This document shows, in pieces, positions 23,317-29,968 of a stretch of DNA of 37,936 nt. The stretch's first letter is position 1. Each line of letters opens with the position of its first letter. Position numbers and translations under genes: made by a program. Source of the stretch: a virus; the IMG/VR virus record IMGVR_UViG_3300007735_000694, positions 1 through 37,936 of that record; one strand, given 5' to 3'. Under the pieces are notes generated by a model. It had not been told where the DNA came from and ran no database searches. It worked only from the letters and a program-made list of their open reading frames with translations.

Positions 23317-23573
23317 GCCGCCATTCATTCCCACTCGTCGAATCCATCAAGGTGGTCACCCTCTCAGGCGGGATCACCGTCCGAGTGTGGCGTGATCGAA
23401 CCAAAGAGAACCTGAAGATCAACTACGGAGACGGCGATATCCACCTCACCTGCGTTGCTCAAGCCCATGACCCCATTGAAATGGTCAAGACGCTGGCCCG
23501 CTTGCCGGATATCCGCTCGGTCGAACTGGTCGATCCCAAAGGGAATGGTCTCATCATCCACAAACAACAATGA
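23313..23573 (+). CDS. Small uncharacterised protein
   Basis: 86 residues, ATGA overlap upstream and downstream. Beta-rich sequence (VVTLSGGITVRVWRDRTKEN; LKINYGDGDIHLTC) is followed by a helix (DPIEMVKTLARLPDIRSVEL). It may be a small alpha/beta domain. No cysteine pair, membrane helix or known family. Confidence 0.6.
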   Translation: MSRHSFPLVESIKVVTLSGGITVRVWRDRTKENLKINYGDGDIHLTCVAQAHDPIEMVKTLARLPDIRSVELVDPKGNGLIIHKQQ

Positions 23574-23830
23574 ATCCATCGTCAACGACAGACCTCGTGA
23601 GCGCACTCAAGGTGCTGTCTCAGGACATCCAATCGCCAGATAATGTCCCACAAATCATCCTCCTCGAAGCAGCCAACCGTATCACTGACTTGGTCAAGCT
23701 CACGAGCGACCTCACTCAACACATCGTCTCCAACCCTGTGCATCATCATCGATGTAACGCCAGAACCAAGGGCTCCTACTGCAACTGTGTCCTGTCGCGC
23801 ATCGTCCCCGCGGAGATCCAAAAGCAATGA
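23570..23830 (+). CDS. Small helical Cys/His protein
   Basis: 86 residues, ATGA coupling. A helical N-terminal half (VSALKVLSQDIQSPDNVPQI, ILLEAANRITDLVKLTSDLT) is followed by HHHRCNARTKGSYCNCVLSR, in which His/Cys residues could bind a metal. Unknown function. The next gene begins at the ATGA junction 23827. Confidence 0.55.
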   Translation: MNPSSTTDLVSALKVLSQDIQSPDNVPQIILLEAANRITDLVKLTSDLTQHIVSNPVHHHRCNARTKGSYCNCVLSRIVPAEIQKQ

Positions 23831-24078
23831 GAACCCCACGCCGTGAGCAACCCTGGTACGGGTATCGTTTGGAGAACAACAAGAAGCCAGAGAAGATGAC
23901 CGCGGAAGAGCGGGCCAGTGTCGCGTCGGTCAATCAGGAGATCATCGCCAACGCGAAAGCCATCGTAGACGAGGCCATCCGAAAGGGTTGGATCTCATAT
24001 CCTAAACCAGACCAAGATCCCGCCCCATGGAATCCTCAGATCAACCCACCCATATCCACCGATTCTTTCCCCTGGTGA
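23827..24078 (+). CDS. Small uncharacterised protein
   Basis: 83 residues, ATGA start. Polar and aromatic start (TPRREQPWYGYRLENN) followed by a helix (MTAEERASVASVNQEIIANA, KAIVDEAIRKGW) and a Pro-rich tail (PDQDPAPWNPQINPPI). The next gene's GTG overlaps its stop. No recognised family. Confidence 0.55.
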   Translation: MRTPRREQPWYGYRLENNKKPEKMTAEERASVASVNQEIIANAKAIVDEAIRKGWISYPKPDQDPAPWNPQINPPISTDSFPW

Positions 24079-24215
24079 AGGTCGAACTGCTCGCGCCAGC
24101 CGAGCTTCGCATTGCCGAGATCAAGCGGAAGGTGGTCATCTACAGACGCGGCGAGAACTACTACGTCCGTACCAAGCAGGAGTTCGACACCGTGTTCAAG
24201 CCGATCCAACCATGA
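24075..24215 (+). CDS. Very small protein with beta-strand pair
   Basis: 46 residues from GTG 24075, which overlaps the upstream stop (GTGA) like the other genes of this operon. An in-frame ATG at 24027 would add 16 residues and a 52-base overlap and is the alternative. The sequence VELLAPAELRIAEIKRKVVI then YRRGENYYVRTKQEFDTVF suggests a small beta hairpin and helix. Function unknown. Confidence 0.55.
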   Translation: MKVELLAPAELRIAEIKRKVVIYRRGENYYVRTKQEFDTVFKPIQP

Positions 24216-24370
24216 TCAAGAAAACCAAGGCCGGATACAAAGTGGAGTCCAAGACTCACCACAAGAACATGGGTACTTACCCAACCAAAACGCAGGCCAT
24301 CAAACGCATGATGGAAGTCGAGATGTTCAAGGCCATGAAGAAGGCCGGAACACTTCGCAAGAAGAAGTAG
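24212..24370 (+). CDS. Very small basic protein
   Basis: 52 residues, ATGA start. Almost one third Lys (IKKTKAGYKVESKTHHKNMG, then RMMEVEMFKAMKKAGTLRKK). The pattern 'G-Y-K-V-x-S...' then helix could be a small DNA-binding protein; short phage proteins of this sort are common. It is the last member of the coupled chain before the primase-helicase gene. Confidence 0.55.
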   Translation: MIKKTKAGYKVESKTHHKNMGTYPTKTQAIKRMMEVEMFKAMKKAGTLRKKK

Positions 24371-24392
24371 CAGCAACGACAAACGCAACGAC

Positions 24393-26168
24393 ATGACAGC
24401 ATACCAAAGGGCAGAGCTATGGTTATCCAAAGTTCCGCCAGCGATCTCCGGATCAGGAGGTCACAACACTACTTACACCGCAGCCGTGGGCCTAGTCCAC
24501 GGCTTCGGCCTATCAGAGGGTGACGCACTACGCCTCCTGTCGGAATGGAACCGTTCCTGCCAGCCACCCTGGACCGACAGAGAACTGGCCTACAAGATCC
24601 GCTCCGCGGTATCCACGAGCCACGACAAGCCAGCGGGCCATCTGCTCAATGCTGTTGGCACCGTGGAATGCACGGACCTATCCCGCGTGGTGTTCAGGAA
24701 ACCAGCCGGTAGCGCAGATCCAGCATCCTCAGAGTTCAAGCGGTTCCTCGAATCCGCATTCGCACCCACCGAGGTGGTCTGCATCTGCGAGCAGGTCGAG
24801 GAAGGCAAGCCCATGACCTCCGGGTCATTCCTGCCGGTCGAGGAATGGATCAAACGGTTCGACAACCCGGACTCCATCCTGTTCAGAGACGACCGTACCG
24901 ATGGCGTCTTCGTCCGTATCAATCCGTTCAAGCCCGGACTCTACAGCGGCTCGGACAACGATGTCAGCGCGTACCGCCATGTCCTCGTAGAGTTCGATGA
25001 ACGTCCCAAGCCCGAGCAGGAGAAGCTCCTCCGGGATTCCGGACTGCCCATCAGCGTCATGATCGATAGCGGCGGCAAATCCATCCACGGATGGGTCCGC
25101 GTGGACGCCGCCAACCGCAAGGAATGGGATCTTCGCCGCGATGAGATATACAAGGCGATCCCAGGCATCGATCCCAAGAACAAGAACCCATCACGCTTCT
25201 CCCGGCTCCCAGGATCGTGGCGGGGCGAGGCGAAGCAGAAACTGTTGGCCACCAACCTCGGTGCGAACTCATGGGAGGAATGGCTCACCAATCGCGAGAC
25301 CGACGAGGATCAGTCCACCATCGTCACGGTCAAAGACCTCCTCACGTTCGATCCGGAAAACGATCCAGACAATCTCATCGGCAATCGATGGATCACCCGC
25401 GGATCCTCCATGATCATCAGCGGAGGCACCGGCATCGGTAAGTCCTCACTGATGATGCAGATCATTGTGCGCTGGTGTCTCGGTCTCGACTTCTTCGGGA
25501 TCAAGCCGGTCAAGGCACTGAAGATCGGTGTCATCCAAGCTGAGAACGATCGTGGCGACCTCTCCGAGGCATTCCGCGGGGTAACCCACAGACGGTTCAC
25601 CATTGAACAGATGAACCTGCTTCAGAAGAACCTGGAGTTCCGCACCGAGACAGTCCGCACCGGGGAAGCATTCCTCGCCTTCGCCCGACGGTTCATCCAC
25701 AAGTCCAAGCTAGACCTCATCATCGCCGATCCACTGTTCTCCTACTTCGGTGGAGACCTGAGCGATCAGTCCGAGGTATCCGTGTTCCTACGCAACAAAC
25801 TCCAGCCCATCCTCCACGAGACCAAGGTCGCTTGGATCTGGATGCACCATGTCGCGAAACCACAACGAAAAGAAACAGGCGAACCACTCACCACCATGGA
25901 ACTGGCCCACTCAGGATTCGGAAGCTCCGAGCTTGCCAATTGGGCGCGGGAGATCGCGGTTCTCCATGAGGTAGGCCAGTCCAAGCCTAGACGCTTCCAA
26001 TTGGCCTTCTGCAAGCGGGGAGGGAGGCTCGGACTCCCATCCCCCATTCTCAACCTTCAGCACTCAGCCACCGGGATCCAGTGGGAACAGTGCAACCCGC
26101 TCGCGTTCACTGGGGCGGAATTGAAGGAGAAGAAGCCCTACCAACCTCGTCGAGGGCGGCACACATAG
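24393..26168 (+). CDS. Primase-helicase (primase-like N-terminal region plus RecA-type ATPase)
   Basis: 591 residues. Residues 1-75 (GLVHGFGLSEGDALRLLSEW, PPWTDRELAYKIRSA) match the small helical domain found in phage primase/helicase proteins. Residues about 195-275 carry VLVEFDERPK, DSGGKSIHGWVRVD and SRFSRLPGS, the set of motifs of archaeo-eukaryotic-type primases. Residues 343-352 are Walker A (SGGTGIGKSS), with Walker B-like LDLIIADPLFSYFG (about 440-453) and a terminal-strand motif WIWMHHVAKPQ, as in RepA-like hexameric helicases. It would open and prime the replication fork. No polymerase gene accompanies it. The leader has two copies of CAACGACA and no Shine-Dalgarno. Its 3' end overlaps a convergent minus-strand gene by 62 bases. 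Confidence 0.8.
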   Translation: MTAYQRAELWLSKVPPAISGSGGHNTTYTAAVGLVHGFGLSEGDALRLLSEWNRSCQPPWTDRELAYKIRSAVSTSHDKPAGHLLNAVGTVECTDLSRVVFRKPAGSADPASSEFKRFLESAFAPTEVVCICEQVEEGKPMTSGSFLPVEEWIKRFDNPDSILFRDDRTDGVFVRINPFKPGLYSGSDNDVSAYRHVLVEFDERPKPEQEKLLRDSGLPISVMIDSGGKSIHGWVRVDAANRKEWDLRRDEIYKAIPGIDPKNKNPSRFSRLPGSWRGEAKQKLLATNLGANSWEEWLTNRETDEDQSTIVTVKDLLTFDPENDPDNLIGNRWITRGSSMIISGGTGIGKSSLMMQIIVRWCLGLDFFGIKPVKALKIGVIQAENDRGDLSEAFRGVTHRRFTIEQMNLLQKNLEFRTETVRTGEAFLAFARRFIHKSKLDLIIADPLFSYFGGDLSDQSEVSVFLRNKLQPILHETKVAWIWMHHVAKPQRKETGEPLTTMELAHSGFGSSELANWAREIAVLHEVGQSKPRRFQLAFCKRGGRLGLPSPILNLQHSATGIQWEQCNPLAFTGAELKEKKPYQPRRGRHT

Positions 26169-26640
26169 TCCTAAACCATTCGTTCGGATTCTCAGCAGCC
26201 TTTTCCTTCTCAGGGATCGGCTGCTGTTCTGTTTCGGAAGCATCAACATTCAATGCCGGATCATCCTCAGACCTCACTGCACCTTTCCTTCGGCGTAAGG
26301 AAACCATCTCGTGTTTCACCTTCCTGAGATCAGATCGCAACGACGCAATGTCACGCTTCAACTCTGTCACGGTACTCATCAATAGTGATATCTTGTCAGG
26401 CTCCTCAAATGGAACCCAATCACATCCACGCCACTGGCGATGGATACGATCGTATATCAATACCGCGCTCTTGATATGGCGCATCGAATTGAACGATCTG
26501 ATAGCGCGACCGATATCACAGTTAAGGTTGTCCTTTATGTAGGCCAGAACCTCGGATCGGTTCGGATCGATGTCATGCCTCATCGGCGGCATCAGTCGGA
26601 ACATGGCGCGGAGGGTGGAACCGTTCTCTAGATAACTCAT
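26107..26640 (-). CDS. Putative minus-strand regulatory DNA-binding protein
   Basis: 177 residues from ATG at 26640 (a TTG at 26685 would extend it by 15). The first half is helical and basic (EVLAYIKDNLNCDIGRAIRS, then FNSMRHIKSAVLIYDRIHRQ), compatible with a DNA-binding helix set. It is followed by a coiled coil (LLMSTVTELKRDIASLRSDL). The C-terminus is polar. It is transcribed toward the primase-helicase gene and overlaps it at the 3' end. Tandem operator-like dyads lie about 95-135 bases upstream of its start, so a regulatory role and autoregulation are possible. That is inference. Confidence 0.6.
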   Translation of the reverse strand: MSYLENGSTLRAMFRLMPPMRHDIDPNRSEVLAYIKDNLNCDIGRAIRSFNSMRHIKSAVLIYDRIHRQWRGCDWVPFEEPDKISLLMSTVTELKRDIASLRSDLRKVKHEMVSLRRRKGAVRSEDDPALNVDASETEQQPIPEKEKAAENPNEWFRTMCAALDEVGRASSPSIPPQ

Positions 26641-26734
26641 TGGACGATCAAAGTGCGTTGTCCCATGAAGCCTGTCAAGGACCAAGATCTAACTCTAGAT
26701 TCCGGTCCCAGATTCTTCTCCGCCCCTCCCGCTA

Positions 26735-26775
26735 TCTCCCCTAAAAGGGAGTATTTCACTCCCTTAAAAGGGAGT
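26735..26775. promoter_or_regulatory. Two tandem operator-like dyads (CTCCC-N-TAAAA-GGGAG)
   Basis: Sites 26735-26752 (TCTCCCCTAAAAGGGAGT) and 26758-26775 (ACTCCCTTAAAAGGGAGT) agree at 16 of 18 bases. Their CTCCC and GGGAG half-sites alternate at spacings of 11, 12 and 11 bases, so all four fall on one face of the helix. The spacer between them (GGGAGT-ATTTC-ACTCCC) is itself a dyad. They lie upstream of the minus-strand gene at 26107-26640. This strongly suggests a cooperative protein-binding site. Confidence 0.6.
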
Positions 26776-26841
26776 CGAAAAATGCATCGCCGCTTCGCTT
26801 TGGGGGGGCTCTTACGGCCCCCGCGGCGGCGGCATTTTTCG
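26776..26841. other. Large bulged hairpin, possible bidirectional terminator
   Basis: CGAAAAATGC (26776-26785) and GCATTTTTCG (26832-26841) pair perfectly. Inside, CGCCGC (26788-26793) pairs with GCGGCG (26826-26831), CGC (26796-26798) with GCG (26823-26825), and five Gs (26802-26806) with five Cs (26818-26822). That makes about 24 pairs with small bulges. The T5/A5 in the outer arm places a T-run at the end on either strand. It lies downstream of the minus-strand MazG-like gene and next to the operators. Whether it terminates transcription or is another structured element is open. Confidence 0.55.
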
Positions 26842-26842
26842 A

Positions 26843-27026
26843 TGACCCCCGACACCCAGTACCCAGTACTCGGTTCGGAGGTTCGGGAATCGGTGGCTCG
26901 GGAGCTTGGAAGCTCGGGAGCCGGGAGGATGGGTGATGATGGATGGATGCGGATGCCCCGCAATCGAGCGGAAAGGGGGCTAGGAGCGCGTTTGGTATGC
27001 GTCCCGCATCATTTTGCGAATCGACC
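26843..27026. other. Non-coding stretch of degenerate G-rich short repeats
   Basis: With the hairpin and operators this forms a 386-base gene-free gap (26641-27026). This part holds short slipped duplications: ACCCAGTACCCAGTAC, several TTCGG/CTCGGGAG phrases, and GATGGGTGATGATGGATGG. An open frame on the + strand (26653-27030) crosses the hairpin and low-complexity DNA and does not look coding. I see no RNA gene in it. Confidence 0.5.
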
Positions 27027-27410
27027 TTAGATTTGCGCCAGCGGGCAATCGCGGATGGTGCCGATTTTCGCCCGCTCGATCTCCTGGATGATGCGCTGGA
27101 GGTAGATGGCGAGGTCCAGAGCCTCGTCACGGGCATGACTGGCCCACTCCTGGAGCTTGAGCGGATTGTCCTGAACACTCGTGCCGTACTTGTTCAGACC
27201 CAGGAACTGGCGTTTTGCGATCTCACGACACACAAGTGCCTCGGTGCCGGTGGCCTTTATCATATCCGGCTGGTGATCGCGGATCTGTTTAACAATAAGA
27301 TTGGCCTGCTCTACAAGCTCCGAGAGGAGCTTGCGGCCTTCGCCACTGGTATCCTTATACACAGAGGCGTACCAGATGAGATCAGTGATAATAGTGTCGA
27401 TGGATTTCAT
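27027..27410 (-). CDS. MazG-like nucleotide pyrophosphohydrolase-family protein
   Basis: 127 residues from ATG at 27410. The helical N-terminus (DTIITDLIWYASVYKDTSGE) leads to REIAKRQFLGLNKYGTSVQD, then NPLKLQEWASHARDEALDLA and IYLQRIIQEIE. The order 'F-G-x-x-K-Y-G ... N ... W ... H-A-x-(D/E)-E-x-x-D-x-x-x-Y-L' is that of phage MazG-like proteins, which hydrolyse nucleotide triphosphates. The acidic residues needed for metal binding are present in the last helix. It is divergent from the phosphoesterase gene across a 71-base gap. Substrate is unknown. Confidence 0.75.
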   Translation of the reverse strand: MKSIDTIITDLIWYASVYKDTSGEGRKLLSELVEQANLIVKQIRDHQPDMIKATGTEALVCREIAKRQFLGLNKYGTSVQDNPLKLQEWASHARDEALDLAIYLQRIIQEIERAKIGTIRDCPLAQI

Positions 27411-27481
27411 GCGGAATGGGTGTTCATGGTTGACGATTACGGGCGTTTGCAGAAGCAGAAACTTTATGCTTGAAATTCGCC

Positions 27482-28231
27482 ATGTTAGCTGTTCGAGGGC
27501 GCAAAAGGGTCATGGCGGTAGGCTGTTCCCACGGGAATCGCGCCAATGCCGATGCCCTGGCCGCGGTGCTGCTCTTCAGGGAGCAGTTCGCGCCGGATGA
27601 GGTCATACACCTCGGGGATGCTTACGATCTCGCGTCCCTCCGTGCCGGTGCATTGGTGAATCCAGCGGACTCCGATGCCGCGGATGATTACCTGGACGAT
27701 ATCGAGTGCGGGGTCCGGTTCCTGGATGCCCTGAGACCCACCGTGTTCATACTGGGGAATCATGATCATCGGGCGATCAAGTACATGCATCACCATAATA
27801 CCGTGGTCCGGGGATTCGCGGAGGCGATATGGCAGAAGATGATGGCTCCGATTGAGCGGCATGCCCGAGTGAAGATACTGCACCATGATGTGCTGCCGAG
27901 ATCGTGGTACAGGCTGGGTGGGTTCTCGTGGGGTCATGGGCTCTTGTACTCGGAGAACTTCCTGAGGGATACCGCGGAGACCTGGGGGAATACGGTTGTC
28001 GCTCACGCTCATCGGGCGGGCATGGCCACGGGTCGGAGATCGGATAATCCCATATGCCTGTCGCCAGGGACACTGGCCGACGCTCCTTGCATGGACTACG
28101 CGCTCCGACGCCGCGGGACGCTCGCATGGTCGCACGGGATCGTGTTCGGCGAATACTGGGACGATGGCGCACAACTCTACGTCCACCAATGGAAACAAGG
28201 GGAAACCAAATGGACTCTGCCGAGCTTCTGA
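27482..28231 (+). CDS. Calcineurin-like metallophosphoesterase
   Basis: 249 residues from ATG 27482; TTG 27470 and ATG 27512 are in-frame alternatives. Motifs in order: VGCSHGNRA, VIHLGDAYDL, FILGNHDHRA, GFSWGHGLL and VVAHAHRAG, i.e. the D/S-x-H, G-D, G-N-H-D, G-H and G/A-H-x-H set of the superfamily. The first motif has Ser where Asp is usual (CSHGN), a known variant. It would hydrolyse a phosphomonoester or diester using two metal ions. The substrate could be nucleic acid or a small nucleotide. The 3' end overlaps the next gene by 22 bases. Confidence 0.85.
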   Translation: MLAVRGRKRVMAVGCSHGNRANADALAAVLLFREQFAPDEVIHLGDAYDLASLRAGALVNPADSDAADDYLDDIECGVRFLDALRPTVFILGNHDHRAIKYMHHHNTVVRGFAEAIWQKMMAPIERHARVKILHHDVLPRSWYRLGGFSWGHGLLYSENFLRDTAETWGNTVVAHAHRAGMATGRRSDNPICLSPGTLADAPCMDYALRRRGTLAWSHGIVFGEYWDDGAQLYVHQWKQGETKWTLPSF

Positions 28232-28458
28232 GGCGGATACGGGACGAGATCAACTGCAAGGTCGAAGTCCCAGATCCAGAATGGAAAACCGCACGGCAAT
28301 GGATGCAGGAATGGGGAATGCAGCTATCCCAGACCAATCGAATGATCGGCATAGCCGTCCGGGCCGGGATCATGGAACGCAAGGTGTTCCGCATATCCTG
28401 CGACGGACGACCGCACTATCCGGTGCCGCACTATAGGGCAACGGCTTCCGCACCATGA
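28210..28458 (+). CDS. Small winged-helix-like protein
   Basis: 82 residues from ATG 28210, inside the end of the phosphoesterase gene. TARQWMQEWGMQLSQTNRMI then GIAVRAGIMERKVFRISCDG has the order of a helix-turn-helix and wing, with R-P-H-Y at the end, as in small phage regulators. Likely DNA-binding; target unknown. After it comes about 150 bases without a gene, and then a terminator. Confidence 0.65.
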   Translation: MDSAELLRRIRDEINCKVEVPDPEWKTARQWMQEWGMQLSQTNRMIGIAVRAGIMERKVFRISCDGRPHYPVPHYRATASAP

Positions 28459-28611
28459 TGGGAGTGGGCGATTCCCGATTCTCGGATTCCGAATTCCGAA
28501 TTTGCGTATGGCGTATGGCGCGGAGCATGAGCGGCACATAAGGATGGCCTACTGATAAACGGGCGGACGGGTTCCTTGGATCGATCGAAAGGGTACAGGA
28601 TCGGAGCAAAG
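28459..28611. other. Non-coding gap with slipped short duplications
   Basis: The gap contains GATTCCCGATTCTCGGATTC, then GAATTCCGAATT and GTATGGCGTATGGCG, i.e. adjacent degenerate copies of 5-8-base words. I see no open frame with coding character, no tRNA and no clear promoter. The nearby TGGCCTAC at 28545 is one of the enriched octamers. Confidence 0.5.
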
Positions 28612-28645
28612 AAAAGGCCCCAGAGAATAAACCCTGGGGCTTTGG
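28612..28645 (+). terminator. Rho-independent terminator
   Basis: GCCCCAG (28617-28623) pairs with CTGGGGC (28634-28640), with a ten-base A-rich loop. AAAA precedes and TTT follows the stem. It would end the + strand transcript of the phosphoesterase pair and, because A and T tracts are on both sides, also the minus-strand operon that ends at 28659. Confidence 0.75.
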
Positions 28646-28658
28646 TTGGTTGCTTAGA

Positions 28659-28748
28659 CTAGTTTCCTGCGAGGGCCGAGACTAGCATTGCGAGGGTGAA
28701 TAATAGGCAGAGGGCAAGGTAACCTAGGACCCGCAATAGGGGCTTCAT
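28659..28748 (-). CDS. Tiny hydrophobic peptide
   Basis: 29 residues from ATG at 28748, overlapping the stop of the upstream minus-strand gene (ATGA). The sequence RVLGYLALCLLFTLAMLVSA is a single membrane helix with a short basic start (MKPLL). It is the last gene of the minus operon, 14 bases before a terminator. Similar in type to the 37-residue membrane peptide at the operon's start. Coding is supported by the overlap and composition, not by any family match. Confidence 0.5.
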   Translation of the reverse strand: MKPLLRVLGYLALCLLFTLAMLVSALAGN

Positions 28749-28981
28749 ATCATCACGTGGACGCATGTCCCATCGGGCAAGTGTCCCGTTGCAAACACCA
28801 CATGCCCGAAATCTTTGGAGAAATCCCGGTCAAATAGCATGCGGGCCGCTAGTTCGTGCCTTTCCTGTCGGCCCATTTCGTAAGGGTAGGGTATCGTCAA
28901 GCTTCCTTTGCTCCATGATGCCTTTATGCGGGCTCCCTTCGTGTTTGTCGGCCCCAGGAATCTGGTTTTTATCGCTTCCAT
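28745..28981 (-). CDS. Small conserved phage protein of unknown function
   Basis: 78 residues. FLGPTNTKGARIKASWSKGS then LTIPYPYEMGRQERHELAAR is a pattern I recognise from many uncharacterised phage proteins (N-T-x-G-x-R-I-K-A and I-P-Y-P). The C-terminal part GHVVFATGHLPDGTCVHVMI ends in a beta strand. Function is not known. It is followed by the tiny peptide via ATGA. Confidence 0.7.
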   Translation of the reverse strand: MEAIKTRFLGPTNTKGARIKASWSKGSLTIPYPYEMGRQERHELAARMLFDRDFSKDFGHVVFATGHLPDGTCVHVMI

Positions 28982-29002
28982 GGTATGGGTATGGTTCGGG
29001 GT

Positions 29003-29224
29003 TTAGATCATTCCCAGGGCAAGGAGAATTGAAGGGCATCCGTGATGGCAGCAACCATCGGGCTCAACCATGCATCCTTCGGAGCAGCATGCCCTGCATT
29101 CTCCATCCCAGAGAACGTGACGGGCGAAGGAGTCTAAGCTTGTGAAACCCTCCTCCTTCAAAGCTTCGGTCGCTTTGATACGGTAAGGGTTGGCGTTTTT
29201 CTTCGCGGCTTGTGTGGTGTTCAT
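29003..29224 (-). CDS. Small Cys-rich conserved phage protein
   Basis: 73 residues from ATG at 29224. The first 45 residues are polar and helical; the second half is ECRACCSEGCMVEPDGCCHH then GCPSILLALGMI. C-x-x-C-C-x-x-x-C and C-C-x-x-x-C could bind zinc. The V-E-P-D-G ... H-G-C-P-S-I-L-L-A-L-G pattern is conserved in many phages, function unknown. It lies 60 bases after the UGA-interrupted gene in the same minus operon. Confidence 0.7.
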   Translation of the reverse strand: MNTTQAAKKNANPYRIKATEALKEEGFTSLDSFARHVLWDGECRACCSEGCMVEPDGCCHHGCPSILLALGMI

Positions 29225-29284
29225 GATTTGATGGGCATCAATTGCCCGTGGAACCTACCGTTGCCGATAGGCTCACCGGGGAAT

Positions 29285-29968
29285 TCAGGCACCGATAAAG
29301 TGACGTTTTCCGGTCCCGTGGGCAGGAATGAAAACGGCCCGTTGCCCAGAACGGGAGCCTGCGCATGCTAGGCAATCGGAACAGGGTGTCCCGATTCGAT
29401 CGCTGGCGCATAGGGTTTCCATGGAATGATGGTCTAGATCCGGGGTCACACGGAAGGTTGACCAGCCCATCGATCGGGCGATCACAAGCTCGGCGGTAGT
29501 GTCGACGCTGGCCATCAGCAATTGACGCCAAGGTTGGAGACTGGGCTTGCGCCACTGGTGCGTATAGCCTGTCCAACCAGAAGCGACGCCGGCGATGGCA
29601 AGGGCGAGACTTAGGGGCAAGTGTGTCGGGTCTCCGTAGGCTCCGAATCTCACCTTGCGGCCCGTGAAAACGGAAACAGAGGGTAAGGGCAAATAGGCTC
29701 CGGAACGCCAAGCTCTCCAAATACCCAATGGGGCTTGGCTGACGTTGACGTAACAGGAACGGGAGCCCCCGGAGCCATCGCCACGGTGTCAACAGTTTCC
29801 GCAAATCAAACGATCCAAGCCCGATTTGATCGCTTCGACGGGATCGACCGCTTTGCAGAAAATCCAGATCTGGATCATGTCTCCGGTTTTCCGGTTATCG
29901 CTGGGATTGGAAAAGCCGGTCGCGATGATCACTCGATGGGCGTCTTCATGGAGAATGAAGCCATTCAC
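29285..29968 (-). pseudogene. Conserved phage protein (RFGAYGDP / TGYTHQW family) interrupted by one in-frame UGA
   Basis: 228 codons read from GTG 29968 to the stop at 29285, with a single TGA at 29791-29789 (codon 60). Both sides belong to one conserved protein: before it ATGFSNPSDNRKTGDMIQIW and GLDRLICGNC; after it HRGDGSGGSRSCYVNVSQAP, then VRFGAYGDPTHLPLSLALAI, WTGYTHQW, LLMASVDT and GWSTFRVTPD. GGAGG stands six bases before the GTG, which also overlaps the upstream stop (GTGA). Family function is unknown. A CGA (Arg) to TGA change would explain it in one step. Downstream codons show no decay, so it is either very recent, a variant in the population, or read through. An in-frame restart after the stop (TTG at 29728) would give 147 residues. 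Confidence 0.75.

Noticed and set aside
26653-27030. 125-residue + strand frame across operators and hairpin
   Set aside because: It crosses palindromes and low-complexity repeats; the predicted protein is Arg/Gly/Pro-rich with no pattern.
29740-29795. Selenocysteine at the UGA of the 29285-29968 gene
   Set aside because: Only a four-pair hairpin with loop GGCT is downstream, not a convincing bacterial SECIS, and the family position is more naturally Arg or Pro than Cys. Left as an unlikely alternative.
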